Origin: JAILZP01 sp037444185
GTDB taxonomy: Bacteria > Bacillota > Desulfotomaculia > Desulfotomaculales > Desulfocucumaceae
Length of the DNA stretch: 19,879 nt
Reading direction: 5' to 3'
Assembly: GCA_037444185.1 (NCBI GenBank)
Contig: JBBIMW010000042.1
Span: 1 to 19,879 of the forward strand
Under the pieces are notes generated by a model that was given only the letters and a program-made list of their open reading frames with translations, was not told the DNA's origin and did no database searches. A program made the translations under genes and the position numbers. Every line of letters starts with the position of its first letter. Position 1 is the stretch's first letter. This document shows, one piece after another, positions 1-7,417 of the stretch.

Positions 1-996
1 AATCTACTCACCCCCACGATTCCCAGGGAGTTCGGCGGAAAAGGCCTGGACTACTTCACCACCGCCCTTGTGCTGGAGGAGTTGAGTGCCGGATGCGCCG
101 GACTGGCCGCCGTGGTGACGGCCAATATCCACGCCGCCAGCCCCATCATACTGGGCGGGACAGCCCGCCAAAAAGAAGCCTTTCTCCCCCGGCTGACGCA
201 CCCCCGCCCAAACCTGGCGGCCTTTGCTCTGACCGAAAGCGCCTCCGGTTCCGACATCGGCGCCATGCAGTCCTTTGCCATTCCGCTGAAAAGTGGGGAC
301 CAATGGCTGGTCAACGGAGCCAAGGATTACATCATAAACGGCGGCGTGGCCGAATTCATAAGCCTCTTCGCCGCCACCGACCCCAAAAACAAACGGGGGG
401 GCATGATGGCCTTCGTGGTTCCCTCCGGCCTCCCCGGAATGGCTGTGACCGCCGTGCGCAACAAAATGGGCATCCGGTACGCCCATACAGTGCGATTGGA
501 ATTCACCGGCCTGAAACTGGGCGGAGATTATGTCATCGGACGGCCCGGAAGCGCTTACCTGCTGCTGATGCAGACCTTTGACCGGGGCCGGTCCCTGGCC
601 GGCGCCATAGGAGTGGGCATAGCCCGGGCCGCCTTTGAATACGCCCTGAAATACAGCAAGGAAAGAATTCAGTTTGGACAACCGGTTTATCTAAACCAGG
701 GCGTCTCCTTCACCCTGGCCGAACTGGCCACAAAAATAGAAGCGGCCAGAATGCTGGTCTGGAAAGCATGCTGGCTTATAGACCGGGATCTGGACTATAC
801 CATGGCCTCGTCCATGGCAAAAATGGCCGGCAGCCGGATGGCCGTGGAGGCCGCATCGGCGGCCATGGAAATCTGCGGGGGAATGGGCTATCTGACCGGA
901 CACCCGGTGGAGAAATACCTGCGGGACGCCAGGGTTTTGCCCCTCATCGAAGGCACCGACAATATACAAAAGGCGGTAATAGCGTCCCTGCTTTAG
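1..996 (+). CDS. acyl-CoA dehydrogenase (5' end outside window)
   Basis: FAD-dependent acyl-CoA dehydrogenase, which oxidises an acyl-CoA to the 2-enoyl-CoA and passes electrons to ETF. The frame is open from base 1; the first residues visible include IPREFGGKGLDY, typical of the N-terminal helical domain, so the start lies upstream and the Met codon at base 70 is internal. Seen in order: ALTESASGSD (FAD/substrate-binding strand, usual ALTEPxAGSD), a middle beta domain, the C-terminal helical domain with RIQFGQPV, and the end motif GGMGYLTGHPVEKYLRDAR then LIEGTDNIQ. The Glu of that last motif sits where short- and medium-chain enzymes have their catalytic base. The ESAS variant of EPxA is mildly unusual. 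Substrate chain length cannot be told. It ends 57 nt before the Crp/Fnr gene on the same strand, so co-transcription is possible. Confidence 0.93.
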   Translation, partial: NLLTPTIPREFGGKGLDYFTTALVLEELSAGCAGLAAVVTANIHAASPIILGGTARQKEAFLPRLTHPRPNLAAFALTESASGSDIGAMQSFAIPLKSGDQWLVNGAKDYIINGGVAEFISLFAATDPKNKRGGMMAFVVPSGLPGMAVTAVRNKMGIRYAHTVRLEFTGLKLGGDYVIGRPGSAYLLLMQTFDRGRSLAGAIGVGIARAAFEYALKYSKERIQFGQPVYLNQGVSFTLAELATKIEAARMLVWKACWLIDRDLDYTMASSMAKMAGSRMAVEAASAAMEICGGMGYLTGHPVEKYLRDARVLPLIEGTDNIQKAVIASLL

Positions 997-1053
997 TGTC
1001 ATCCCATCTTAGTATGATTGGTTTGCCCCGAAATTACAACAGGGGGTCACAAA

Positions 1054-1716
1054 ATGGAAACAAACCATAAATTTTTTGCCTTGGATGACTGCGATAAAAA
1101 CCTGGTCCGGATGGCAGGCCTGAAAATAAACTACCCCAAAGGGCAGATAATTTTCGCCTCCGGTGAATACGCCGGCCTGGCGTACCTGGTGGAGACCGGC
1201 TGGGTCAAAATATACCGGCTGGCAGCCGACGGCCGAAAAATCACCGTGGCCATCCGGCACCCCGGTGAATTGGTGGGGCTGGCCGAGACACTGTGTAATT
1301 CCCGGCGGTCATGTTTCGCGGAGGCTATGAACGAAGTGGATTTGGTGGTCCTAAAGAGAGATTCCCTCCTGGACCTGTTAAGATCCAACCCCCGCTTGGC
1401 CCTGAAGGTGGCCGAAGTTCTGGGGGGAAGACTCAGGGAAGCCCAGGCCACCATTCACGAGATGGTCTCCTGGCCGGTGCACGGGCGCCTTGCCCTTCTT
1501 TTACTGAAGCTGGCCGAGCGGTCAGGGGTGGATACCGGCAACGGCATAGAATTGAATTTGCGGCTTACCCACGAAGAAATCGCCTGCATGATCGGCACCT
1601 CCCGGCCCACAGTGACATCCATCTTCAACTCTCTGAAAAGCGAGAAGGCTATATTGATGAAGGGTCGGGACATTAAAATAATATATCCTGAGAAGATCAA
1701 AAAATGGATCAGATGA
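1054..1716 (+). CDS. Crp/Fnr-family transcriptional regulator
   Basis: About 220 aa with the two-domain Crp/Fnr layout: an N-terminal cyclic-nucleotide-type beta-barrel (ending in a long dimerisation helix near residues 120-150) and a C-terminal winged helix-turn-helix around residues 171-195, where LTHEEIACMIGTSRPTV contains the SR pair (about residues 183-184) of Crp-type recognition helices. I chose ATG 1054 because AGGGGG lies 7 nt upstream; a TTG at 1018 would add 12 poorly conserved residues and has no such site. The N-terminal cysteine arrangement of oxygen-sensing Fnr is absent, so an Fe-S sensor is unlikely; the ligand could be a small metabolite or redox signal. A perfect palindrome of Crp geometry lies 39 nt after its stop, upstream of the transporter/AprA-like cluster, which suggests that cluster is its target (inference). 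Confidence 0.9.
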   Translation: METNHKFFALDDCDKNLVRMAGLKINYPKGQIIFASGEYAGLAYLVETGWVKIYRLAADGRKITVAIRHPGELVGLAETLCNSRRSCFAEAMNEVDLVVLKRDSLLDLLRSNPRLALKVAEVLGGRLREAQATIHEMVSWPVHGRLALLLLKLAERSGVDTGNGIELNLRLTHEEIACMIGTSRPTVTSIFNSLKSEKAILMKGRDIKIIYPEKIKKWIR

Positions 1717-1754
1717 TCCTGCCAAAACCGGTGGACGGAGTGACTTCACCCGAA

Positions 1755-1772
1755 TTGTAAGGAATATTACAA
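1755..1772 (+). promoter_or_regulatory. Crp/Fnr-type operator, candidate class II activator site
   Basis: Perfect inverted repeat TTGTAA-N6-TTACAA. Its core, TGTAA-N6-TTACA, has the exact spacing of Crp-class boxes (TGTGA-N6-TCACA). Its centre is 1763.5. A -10-like CATAAA at 1793-1798 would start transcription near 1805, which puts the box at about -41.5, the classic class II activator position that replaces a -35 element; no good -35 is visible. Seen: the palindrome and the spacing. Inferred: binding by the regulator encoded at 1054-1716 and activation of the gene at 1949. Confidence 0.65.
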
Positions 1773-1800
1773 AAACTGTGTACGTATGCGGACATAAATT

Positions 1801-1848
1801 TGTCGCTTATTCTGCTATTTTAATGTCAGATGAGCGACAGATTTTTTT
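1801..1848 (+). terminator. stem-loop with T-run, terminator or attenuator
   Basis: TGTCGCT (1801-1807) pairs with AGCGACA (1833-1839); inner TCTG/CAGA (1811-1814, 1827-1830) extends the stem with small bulges. Seven Ts follow at 1842-1848. The simplest reading is an intrinsic terminator for the Crp/Fnr gene. It overlaps the start region predicted for the downstream promoter, so a transcript starting slightly upstream would have to read through it. Confidence 0.6.
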
Positions 1849-1948
1849 GTAGGAAAGGGGGTGAGGACCAGGACGCGAAGAGTCCGAACAGCCCCGGCAA
1901 AATCCAAAGAAACCGTTACTTTTCTGTAAACTGAGGAAGGAGGATAAT
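1849..1948 (+). other. structured 5' leader of the transporter gene
   Basis: About 100 nt between the T-run and the transporter start. GGGG near 1858-1861 can pair with CCCC near 1894-1897, enclosing a GGAC/GTCC hairpin. The leader ends in the strong ribosome-binding site AAGGAGG (1937-1943), 5 nt before the ATG. I compared it mentally with common riboswitch classes and recognise none. Confidence 0.3.
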
Positions 1949-3457
1949 ATGCGAAACGACGGCGAGCTAAAATGGCATGCCAAATGGGTGCCGGAGCGTA
2001 TGATCAACAATGCCCGCCTGGCCGGTTTAAATCCCAACGCAGCATTTATAGGGTTTATTATTGCTTGGATTGCCTTTTTCGCAATTCTGTGGGCGCCTTT
2101 GGCGCCGGGCCTGAAGCCCCAGGGCCAGGCAGCGGCGGCAGTGGCTGTATGGGCTGTGATCATCTGGATTACAGAAGCCATTCCTGTTGGTATAACCGGG
2201 TTATTAATCCCCTTGCTGCTGGTATTAACAAATGCTGAAAAAGAGATTGGCAAGGCCTTTGGCGGATATACCCAGGATGTCACCTTCCTTGTTCTGGGTT
2301 CTTTCATTTTTGCGGCTATAATGCAATGCACCGGACTTGACCGCAGGATTGCCATGACCATTCTTTCGAGGGTGAAACCCCAGGTCGACCAGGTAATCAA
2401 AGGTTTTATGATTGTCAACACAGCCCTGGGGATATTCATTCCGGCGGCGGTATCAAGGGCGGCGGTGCTTCTTCCCGTTGTCCGGGGGATAATGGCACTG
2501 TTTCCGGAGGACGACAGAAGTAAAAGGGCGGTTGGTGCCCTGGCCATCTCGGGCATATGTTATTTCCCCATGGTGGCCGGAATACTCCTGCTCACCGCCC
2601 ACATGCCCAATGTTATAATGGCGGGACTGTTCGAAAAACAGCTGGGGTTCAATATGAGCTACGCCAGGTGGTTCTGGCTGCACTGGCCTATTATCGGGCT
2701 TTATCCACTGATGTTCATTCTTATCAGAAGGCTTTTTGACGTCAAGGATATCACCGTGCCCGGCGGAGTTGAGTTTATCCGGGAGGAAAACAAGAAGATG
2801 GGGAAAATGGGCGCGGTGGAATGGATTATTCTGGGCATATTCCTGTTTGTGGTGGTGCTCTGGATAACCGAGCCCCGGCATGGCATCAAAACAGGTATGG
2901 CCACCCTGATCGCCCTGGGGGTGTTTTTCATTCCGGGACTCCTTCCGGTAAGCTGGCAGGCCGTGCAGGGAAAAACCATCTGGGGGACCTTCCTTCTGCT
3001 GGCCGGCGCACTGTCCATGGCCAACGCCATCAGCAGCACCGGCCTGGCCAAGTGGCTGGCCGACATCGCCCACCCGGTATTCAAAGGCCAGCCTTTTCTG
3101 GTCATTGTTGTCGGGGTGATTATGCTCACGGCATTCATCCGCATCTTCATGCTCAGCAATGTGGCGGCGGTGGCCATGCTGGCGCCGATAATACTGTCGC
3201 TGTCCAAATCTCTTAATTTAAACCCGGTGGCCTTCACCCTCCTGGTCTGCAACTTTGACACCTTTTCATTCATTATTCCCACCCAGGTAACCGCCTGCGT
3301 TATCGCCTACGGCACAAATACGTTCAATACCGGAACCTACGCCAAGGTGGGCATACCAATAATGCTGGTGACACTGATCTACTTCCTGGTGATCATGATG
3401 CCGTGGTACGCCGTTAACGGGCTGCCGGTATGGGGCGGCTATGTGACATGGAAATAA
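1949..3457 (+). CDS. DASS/SLC13-family anion permease
   Basis: A 502-aa integral membrane protein with about 11-12 hydrophobic segments, the usual size for divalent anion:sodium symporters (sulfate, dicarboxylate or related anions). Family marks: WITEAIPVGITGLLIPLLL in the second segment (the usual TE-AIP motif), then PAAVSRAAVLLP where many members have an SNT motif, and a second motif LSNVAAVAMLAP near residue 405 in the symmetry-related half. The first SNT being replaced by VSR is seen in the sequence and may alter cation or substrate choice. ATG 1949 has AAGGAGG 5 nt upstream. The AprA-like gene follows after 28 nt, so the two are almost surely co-transcribed. Context favours a sulfur oxyanion or sulfonate; a dicarboxylate such as fumarate or succinate is the main alternative. 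The substrate cannot be read from sequence. Confidence 0.9.
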   Translation: MRNDGELKWHAKWVPERMINNARLAGLNPNAAFIGFIIAWIAFFAILWAPLAPGLKPQGQAAAAVAVWAVIIWITEAIPVGITGLLIPLLLVLTNAEKEIGKAFGGYTQDVTFLVLGSFIFAAIMQCTGLDRRIAMTILSRVKPQVDQVIKGFMIVNTALGIFIPAAVSRAAVLLPVVRGIMALFPEDDRSKRAVGALAISGICYFPMVAGILLLTAHMPNVIMAGLFEKQLGFNMSYARWFWLHWPIIGLYPLMFILIRRLFDVKDITVPGGVEFIREENKKMGKMGAVEWIILGIFLFVVVLWITEPRHGIKTGMATLIALGVFFIPGLLPVSWQAVQGKTIWGTFLLLAGALSMANAISSTGLAKWLADIAHPVFKGQPFLVIVVGVIMLTAFIRIFMLSNVAAVAMLAPIILSLSKSLNLNPVAFTLLVCNFDTFSFIIPTQVTACVIAYGTNTFNTGTYAKVGIPIMLVTLIYFLVIMMPWYAVNGLPVWGGYVTWK

Positions 3458-3485
3458 TCTGATGCAACATTTAGGAGGATGCTTT

Positions 3486-5225
3486 ATGGGTAAAATAGTC
3501 CCCGTTTTGCCTCAGGATGTGGAAGAAGTTTTTCTGGAAACAGATCTGTTGATCATAGGGGCCGGAAACGCCGGGTGCTACGCCGCCATTGAGGCCAAAA
3601 GGCAGAAGCCGGACATTAAGGTGACCCTGATGGAGAAGGCCCACATCGACCGCAGCGGCTGCCTGGCGGGGGGCATGGACGCCATCAATACCTACATTAG
3701 GAAAGGAGAAACCGTCGAAAACCTGGTCCGCTGGAGCAGGGCCCAGGCCGGCGGGCTACTGAGGGAGGATCTGACCATAACCATGGCCGAGGAGCTGAAC
3801 AAGGCCATCGAAGACTGGGAGGAATGGGGCTTGCCCGTCAAAAAAGACGACAGCGGGGAATACATTGCCCGGGGCCGTTGGGATATCGCCATCCTCGGAT
3901 CGGAAATGAAGGTCATCCTGGCTGAAAAGGTGCGCGAGTATGGTTGCGAGGTGATCAACCGGGTAGTGGCCACCAACTTCCTGATGGACGGGAACCGGGT
4001 GGTGGGCGCCATGGGCTTCCACCTGAGGGAGGGCAGATTTTATGTCATCAAGGCCAAAGCCACCATAGTGGCCACCGGAGGAGCCGGAGGAATCTACAAG
4101 CCGTACACCAATGACGGAAACGACTGCCACCACCAAATCTGGTACTCCCCCTTCAACGTCGGCAGCGGCTACGCCATGGGTATCAGAGCCGGCGCCGAAA
4201 TGACCACCTTTGAAATGCGCTGGTGCGCCGTCCGGACAAAGGATTTCAACGGGCCAATAGATACCATCTCGGTGGGGTATAATGCCGCCATGATCAACGC
4301 CAGGGGTGAAAAAATACTGGCCGAGCGATACGCCCATCTGGGCGGGGATGCGGCGCCCCGCTACATCCGGGCCAATGCCCCGATGGAGGAATGGCTGGCA
4401 GGCCGGGGGCCCTGCTATGTGGACACAACCCATATGACCCCGGAACAGATAAAGGACCTGAAGACCGATTACCTGAACGAGCGCCCCACATTTGTCCTGT
4501 TCCTGGCCGCCAGGAACCAGGACATATCCAAGAACCCCATCGAGATTTACGGCAGCGATCCCTATATCGTGGGCGGCCACACCGCCAGCGGCTATTGGAT
4601 TGACGTAAAGAGGGCCACCACCGTATCCGGGCTTTTCGCCTGTGGTGATGTGGCCGGCGGCACACCTAACAAGTTTGTGGGGGGTTGCGCCGCCGAGGGC
4701 GTGCTGGCGGCCCGGGGTGCCATCGATTATCTGCAATGCTCCAGCCAAAATTATAATCACGACAGAGACCAGTTAAACCGGGAAAAGGCCAGGATATTCC
4801 GTCCCTTCGAGCGCCGGCTGAATGTGGGCGAAGGGATAAGCCCGTGGGAAATGGAGGAAAGGCTGCAACGTCTAATGGACGAGTACGCCGGTGGTGTCCA
4901 CCAGTTCTACCGGATGAACAGGGAGCGGCTTGAATACGCCCTGAAAAACATCGCAGTGCTTAAAGACCAGGCCAAATACTTGGTGGCCGGAGACTGGCAC
5001 GAGCTGATGAAGTGCAGCGAGGTGATCGACATGATTGACACGGCCGAGGTCCTGGTGCACCACCTGCTTTACCGGGAAGAAACCCGCTGGCCGGGCTGGC
5101 AGAACAGGGTTGACTTCCCCGAACGCAATGACGAAAAATTCAACTGTTTCGTCAACTCCAGGCGGAACCCGGATACCGGCCAGGTGGAGATGCTTACCAG
5201 GCCCTACGAAAAAATAGTGCCCTGA
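3486..5225 (+). CDS. AprA-like (APS reductase alpha-like) flavoprotein
   Basis: A 579-aa FAD protein of the fumarate reductase/AprA superfamily, in my reading closest to adenylylsulfate reductase alpha. Seen: Rossmann GAGNAG at residues 25-30; DAINTYI (Asn68); EEWGLP near residues 112-117; W219 and R250, 31 residues apart as recalled for the active-site Trp234/Arg265 of Archaeoglobus AprA; GGHT with His365; and an AprA-like tail (REETRWPGW near residue 530, then CFVNS and a final KIVP). AprA is usually about 610-660 aa; this protein lacks the insertion after EEWGLP. ATG 3486 was chosen for AGGAGG 7 nt upstream, over ATG 3462. The AprB-like gene follows. It may reduce APS/oxidise sulfite, or act on another anion or an enoate; superfamily membership is sure, substrate is not. 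Confidence 0.85.
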   Translation: MGKIVPVLPQDVEEVFLETDLLIIGAGNAGCYAAIEAKRQKPDIKVTLMEKAHIDRSGCLAGGMDAINTYIRKGETVENLVRWSRAQAGGLLREDLTITMAEELNKAIEDWEEWGLPVKKDDSGEYIARGRWDIAILGSEMKVILAEKVREYGCEVINRVVATNFLMDGNRVVGAMGFHLREGRFYVIKAKATIVATGGAGGIYKPYTNDGNDCHHQIWYSPFNVGSGYAMGIRAGAEMTTFEMRWCAVRTKDFNGPIDTISVGYNAAMINARGEKILAERYAHLGGDAAPRYIRANAPMEEWLAGRGPCYVDTTHMTPEQIKDLKTDYLNERPTFVLFLAARNQDISKNPIEIYGSDPYIVGGHTASGYWIDVKRATTVSGLFACGDVAGGTPNKFVGGCAAEGVLAARGAIDYLQCSSQNYNHDRDQLNREKARIFRPFERRLNVGEGISPWEMEERLQRLMDEYAGGVHQFYRMNRERLEYALKNIAVLKDQAKYLVAGDWHELMKCSEVIDMIDTAEVLVHHLLYREETRWPGWQNRVDFPERNDEKFNCFVNSRRNPDTGQVEMLTRPYEKIVP

Positions 5226-5296
5226 GGTTGAAAGAAACACCTTTAAAGCATTCAGACAGCCGTTATTTTTTGAAACGTATCAAGGGGGATGATCAT

Positions 5297-5620
5297 ATGC
5301 CACCAAAAGTGGACCAGCAGAAGTGCGACGGGTGCAAAGGGGAAAAGGAAGCCCTGTGCGAGGCCATATGCCCCGGCGATCTTATGTATCTGAAGGAGGA
5401 CAGCCTCAAGGCGGACTGCCGCTCTCCCCGCGACTGCTGGGACTGCATGTCCTGCGTCAAGGCCTGCCCCCAGGGTGCCATTGAAACCAGGCTGCCCTAC
5501 CAGCTGGGCTACTATCCGGCCAAATTGATTCCTCTGTTGGGCAGCAAGAGGGTAAGCTGGACCTGTATCGGCCAGGATGAAAAAGTAGAAAGGTTCAGCT
5601 ATAAAAACCGGAACGATTAA
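5297..5620 (+). CDS. AprB-like 2x[4Fe-4S] ferredoxin subunit
   Basis: A 107-aa electron-transfer protein resembling AprB, the beta subunit of APS reductase. Cluster ligands seen: C10, C13, C21, C25 with the extended AprB-type spacing (CDGCKGEKEALCEAICP), and C47, C50, C53, C57 (CWDCMSCVKACP). Trp48 occupies the place of the Trp recalled as the electron bridge between the cluster and FAD in AprAB. The rest, with SWTCIGQDEKVERFSYK, matches the small AprB beta-sheet, but the long C-terminal tail that wraps around AprA is missing (known AprB is about 150 aa). ATG 5297 has AAGGGGGA about 7 nt upstream; an upstream TTG at 5228 would add 23 unrelated residues. It lies 71 nt after the AprA-like gene and is presumed to feed it electrons. 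Confidence 0.85.
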   Translation: MPPKVDQQKCDGCKGEKEALCEAICPGDLMYLKEDSLKADCRSPRDCWDCMSCVKACPQGAIETRLPYQLGYYPAKLIPLLGSKRVSWTCIGQDEKVERFSYKNRND

Positions 5621-5647
5621 AAAAAGTGTTCTTTCAACCAATTCATC

Positions 5648-5677
5648 CGGGGGCCGGAATATATCATCCGGCCCCCG
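5648..5677 (+). other. strong intercistronic hairpin without U-tract
   Basis: CGGGGGCCGG (5648-5657) and CCGGCCCCCG (5668-5677) form a perfect 10-bp GC-rich stem with a 10-nt AT-rich loop. No T-run follows, so it is unlikely to terminate efficiently by itself. It sits between the AprB-like gene and the HdrA-like gene and ends 13 nt before ATG 5691, so it may stabilise the upstream message or limit translation of the downstream gene. Confidence 0.6.
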
Positions 5678-5717
5678 CCGCTGCGGTTAAATGTCAGGCG
5701 CAAGGAGTGCAGAAAAA

Positions 5718-7415
5718 TTGGCAAAAGGCAAGATACTGGTGGTGGGAGGCGGCATCGCCGGCCTTACGGCGGCTGAAAAACTAGCCCGGGCGGGTGTAGC
5801 AGTGGCACTGGCGGAAAAATCCCCTTACCTGGGGGGAAGGGTTGCCCGGCTGCACCGCTATTACCCCCGAATGTGCCCTCCCCGCTGCGGGCTGGAGGTA
5901 TTGATAAAAAGTCTATCACGCTTCTCTCACGCTGAGATCCACTTGATAACTGAAGTCACAGGCGTTCAAAGAAGCATTCCCGGGCTTTACACAGTGACGC
6001 TGCAGAAGAAGTCCACAGATTTAAACCAGCAGGCCGAAGAGCTTGTCATTGACGCCCAGGGTATAATCATTGCAGCGGGCGCTGATCTGTATAATGCGTC
6101 TCTCATAAAAGAATACGGTTACGGCAGATTGCCGGGAGTAATCACGTCCATGGAAATGGAGTCGCTCTTCCGGCCCGAGGGCCCCACCGGCGGCCTGCCG
6201 GTGCATCCCGTCACCGGCGGACCCTTGCGCCGGGTGGCTTTCATCCAGTGCGTCGGCAGCAGGAATAAAAACCACCTGCCGTACTGCTCGGGATACTGCT
6301 GCACGGTTACCTTGAAGCAGGTGCAGTACCTCCACCAATCATTAAAAGATATCCGGACCTGGATATTCTACCAGGATATCCGCACTCCGGGAAGCAAAGA
6401 GGAATATTACAGGCACGTCCGGGAAGAGTACCGCCCGGTTTTTATTCGCGGCCTGCCGTCAAGCGTTGAATTTAAAGCCGATAGCAATGAACTGCTGCTA
6501 AAATCGGAAGACACCCTGAGCAAGAAAAGGGTAACGGGCAGTTTCGACCTGGTGGTCCTGGCCACCGGCATGGTTCCTCCGGCACTGACCCACTTTTACG
6601 GAATAGAAAAGGACACTTTCGGCTTTTTCTCCGGCCACACCCCCTGTGAGCCCTCGGAATTGCGGCGGTCAGGCATCTGGGCGGCAGGCTGCTCACAGTC
6701 TCCCATGGATGCCGGGGACAGCGTAAAGAGCGCCCTGGCGGCGGTGACCCAATGTTTGGTTAAACTCCAGCAGCAGCCGTCCGTTTACCCCGAAATAAAC
6801 ACCAAAAAATGCGACCGCTGCGGCCGCTGCGTCAAGGAATGCGCATACGGGGCCTGCATCATGGGCAGCGATGGCTACCCGGCAGTTGATCCCGGGGATT
6901 GCCGGAGCTGCGGCATCTGCCAGGGCGGGTGCCCCCTATTGTGCATCAACCTTCCCGGATACGGCGGCAAAAAAATAGAAGAAATAGTCGACCGGGCACT
7001 GTCGGAAAGCAGCCCCGGCCCTTCAATACTTCTTTTCCTGTGCGGCAACGACACCTACCCGGCCTGGATCAAGCTGGTTACTCAGGTGAACGGCAGGGGG
7101 CTCGAAGGAATAATACCCTGTTCCGTGCCCTGCATCGGGGCCGTTAACGCGGCCTGGATAAACGAGGCGTTGATCAGCGGCCTGGACGGGGTAATGCTGG
7201 CGGGCTGCCACCCTGACCAGTGCCATCACGCTGTAGGAACCTCCCTGGCAGCAACGCGCCTGGAAAACCTGAAGGAGACCCTTTCCAGAATGAGGCTGGA
7301 ACCGGAAAGGGTTTGCCTCACCGGGATAACCATAGATGAGTCTGCCAAACTGTTAGAGGAGATCGAAAAATTCCGGACCTTGTTGGAAAAACTGGGGCCG
7401 AACCCCTTTAAATAA
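5718..7415 (+). CDS. HdrA/QmoA-like flavoprotein fused to ferredoxin and MvhD-type domains
   Basis: About 565 aa. Domains in order (numbered from TTG 5718): an FAD-binding HdrA fold with VVGGGIAGL at the start and YYPRMCPPRCGLEV near residue 50, the noncanonical Cys motif of QmoA/HdrA; the HdrA signature FIQCVGSRN then YCSGYCCTVTLKQ (about residues 175-200); two [4Fe-4S] motifs, CDRCGRCVKEC (about 365-375) and CRSCGICQGGCP (about 395-405); and a C-terminal MvhD/FrhD-type domain with LCGN (about 440) and GCHPDQCHH (about 495). This is the QmoB-type architecture with a QmoA-like front. In sulfate reducers Qmo proteins deliver electrons to AprBA. TTG 5718 has AAGGAG 10 nt upstream; ATG 5691 would add 9 residues without a ribosome-binding site. 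It probably passes electrons between the HdrC-like protein and the AprB-like subunit (inference). Confidence 0.85.
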   Translation: MAKGKILVVGGGIAGLTAAEKLARAGVAVALAEKSPYLGGRVARLHRYYPRMCPPRCGLEVLIKSLSRFSHAEIHLITEVTGVQRSIPGLYTVTLQKKSTDLNQQAEELVIDAQGIIIAAGADLYNASLIKEYGYGRLPGVITSMEMESLFRPEGPTGGLPVHPVTGGPLRRVAFIQCVGSRNKNHLPYCSGYCCTVTLKQVQYLHQSLKDIRTWIFYQDIRTPGSKEEYYRHVREEYRPVFIRGLPSSVEFKADSNELLLKSEDTLSKKRVTGSFDLVVLATGMVPPALTHFYGIEKDTFGFFSGHTPCEPSELRRSGIWAAGCSQSPMDAGDSVKSALAAVTQCLVKLQQQPSVYPEINTKKCDRCGRCVKECAYGACIMGSDGYPAVDPGDCRSCGICQGGCPLLCINLPGYGGKKIEEIVDRALSESSPGPSILLFLCGNDTYPAWIKLVTQVNGRGLEGIIPCSVPCIGAVNAAWINEALISGLDGVMLAGCHPDQCHHAVGTSLAATRLENLKETLSRMRLEPERVCLTGITIDESAKLLEEIEKFRTLLEKLGPNPFK

Positions 7416-7417
7416 TT

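Noticed and set aside
4..681. Long minus-strand open frame opposite the first acyl-CoA dehydrogenase
   Set aside because: Gly/His-rich translation with no family resemblance; it is the antisense shadow of a clear acyl-CoA dehydrogenase frame.
1054..1716. Oxygen-sensing Fnr identity for the Crp/Fnr regulator
   Set aside because: The N-terminal cysteine cluster needed for the [4Fe-4S] sensor is absent.
1801..1848. CRISPR or direct-repeat array
   Set aside because: No regularly spaced direct repeats are seen here or elsewhere in the window; the repeats are inverted and single.
3756..4760. 334-codon minus-strand open frame opposite the AprA-like gene
   Set aside because: It lies wholly within the strongly conserved AprA-like coding sequence, has no ribosome-binding site, and is a GC-driven shadow.
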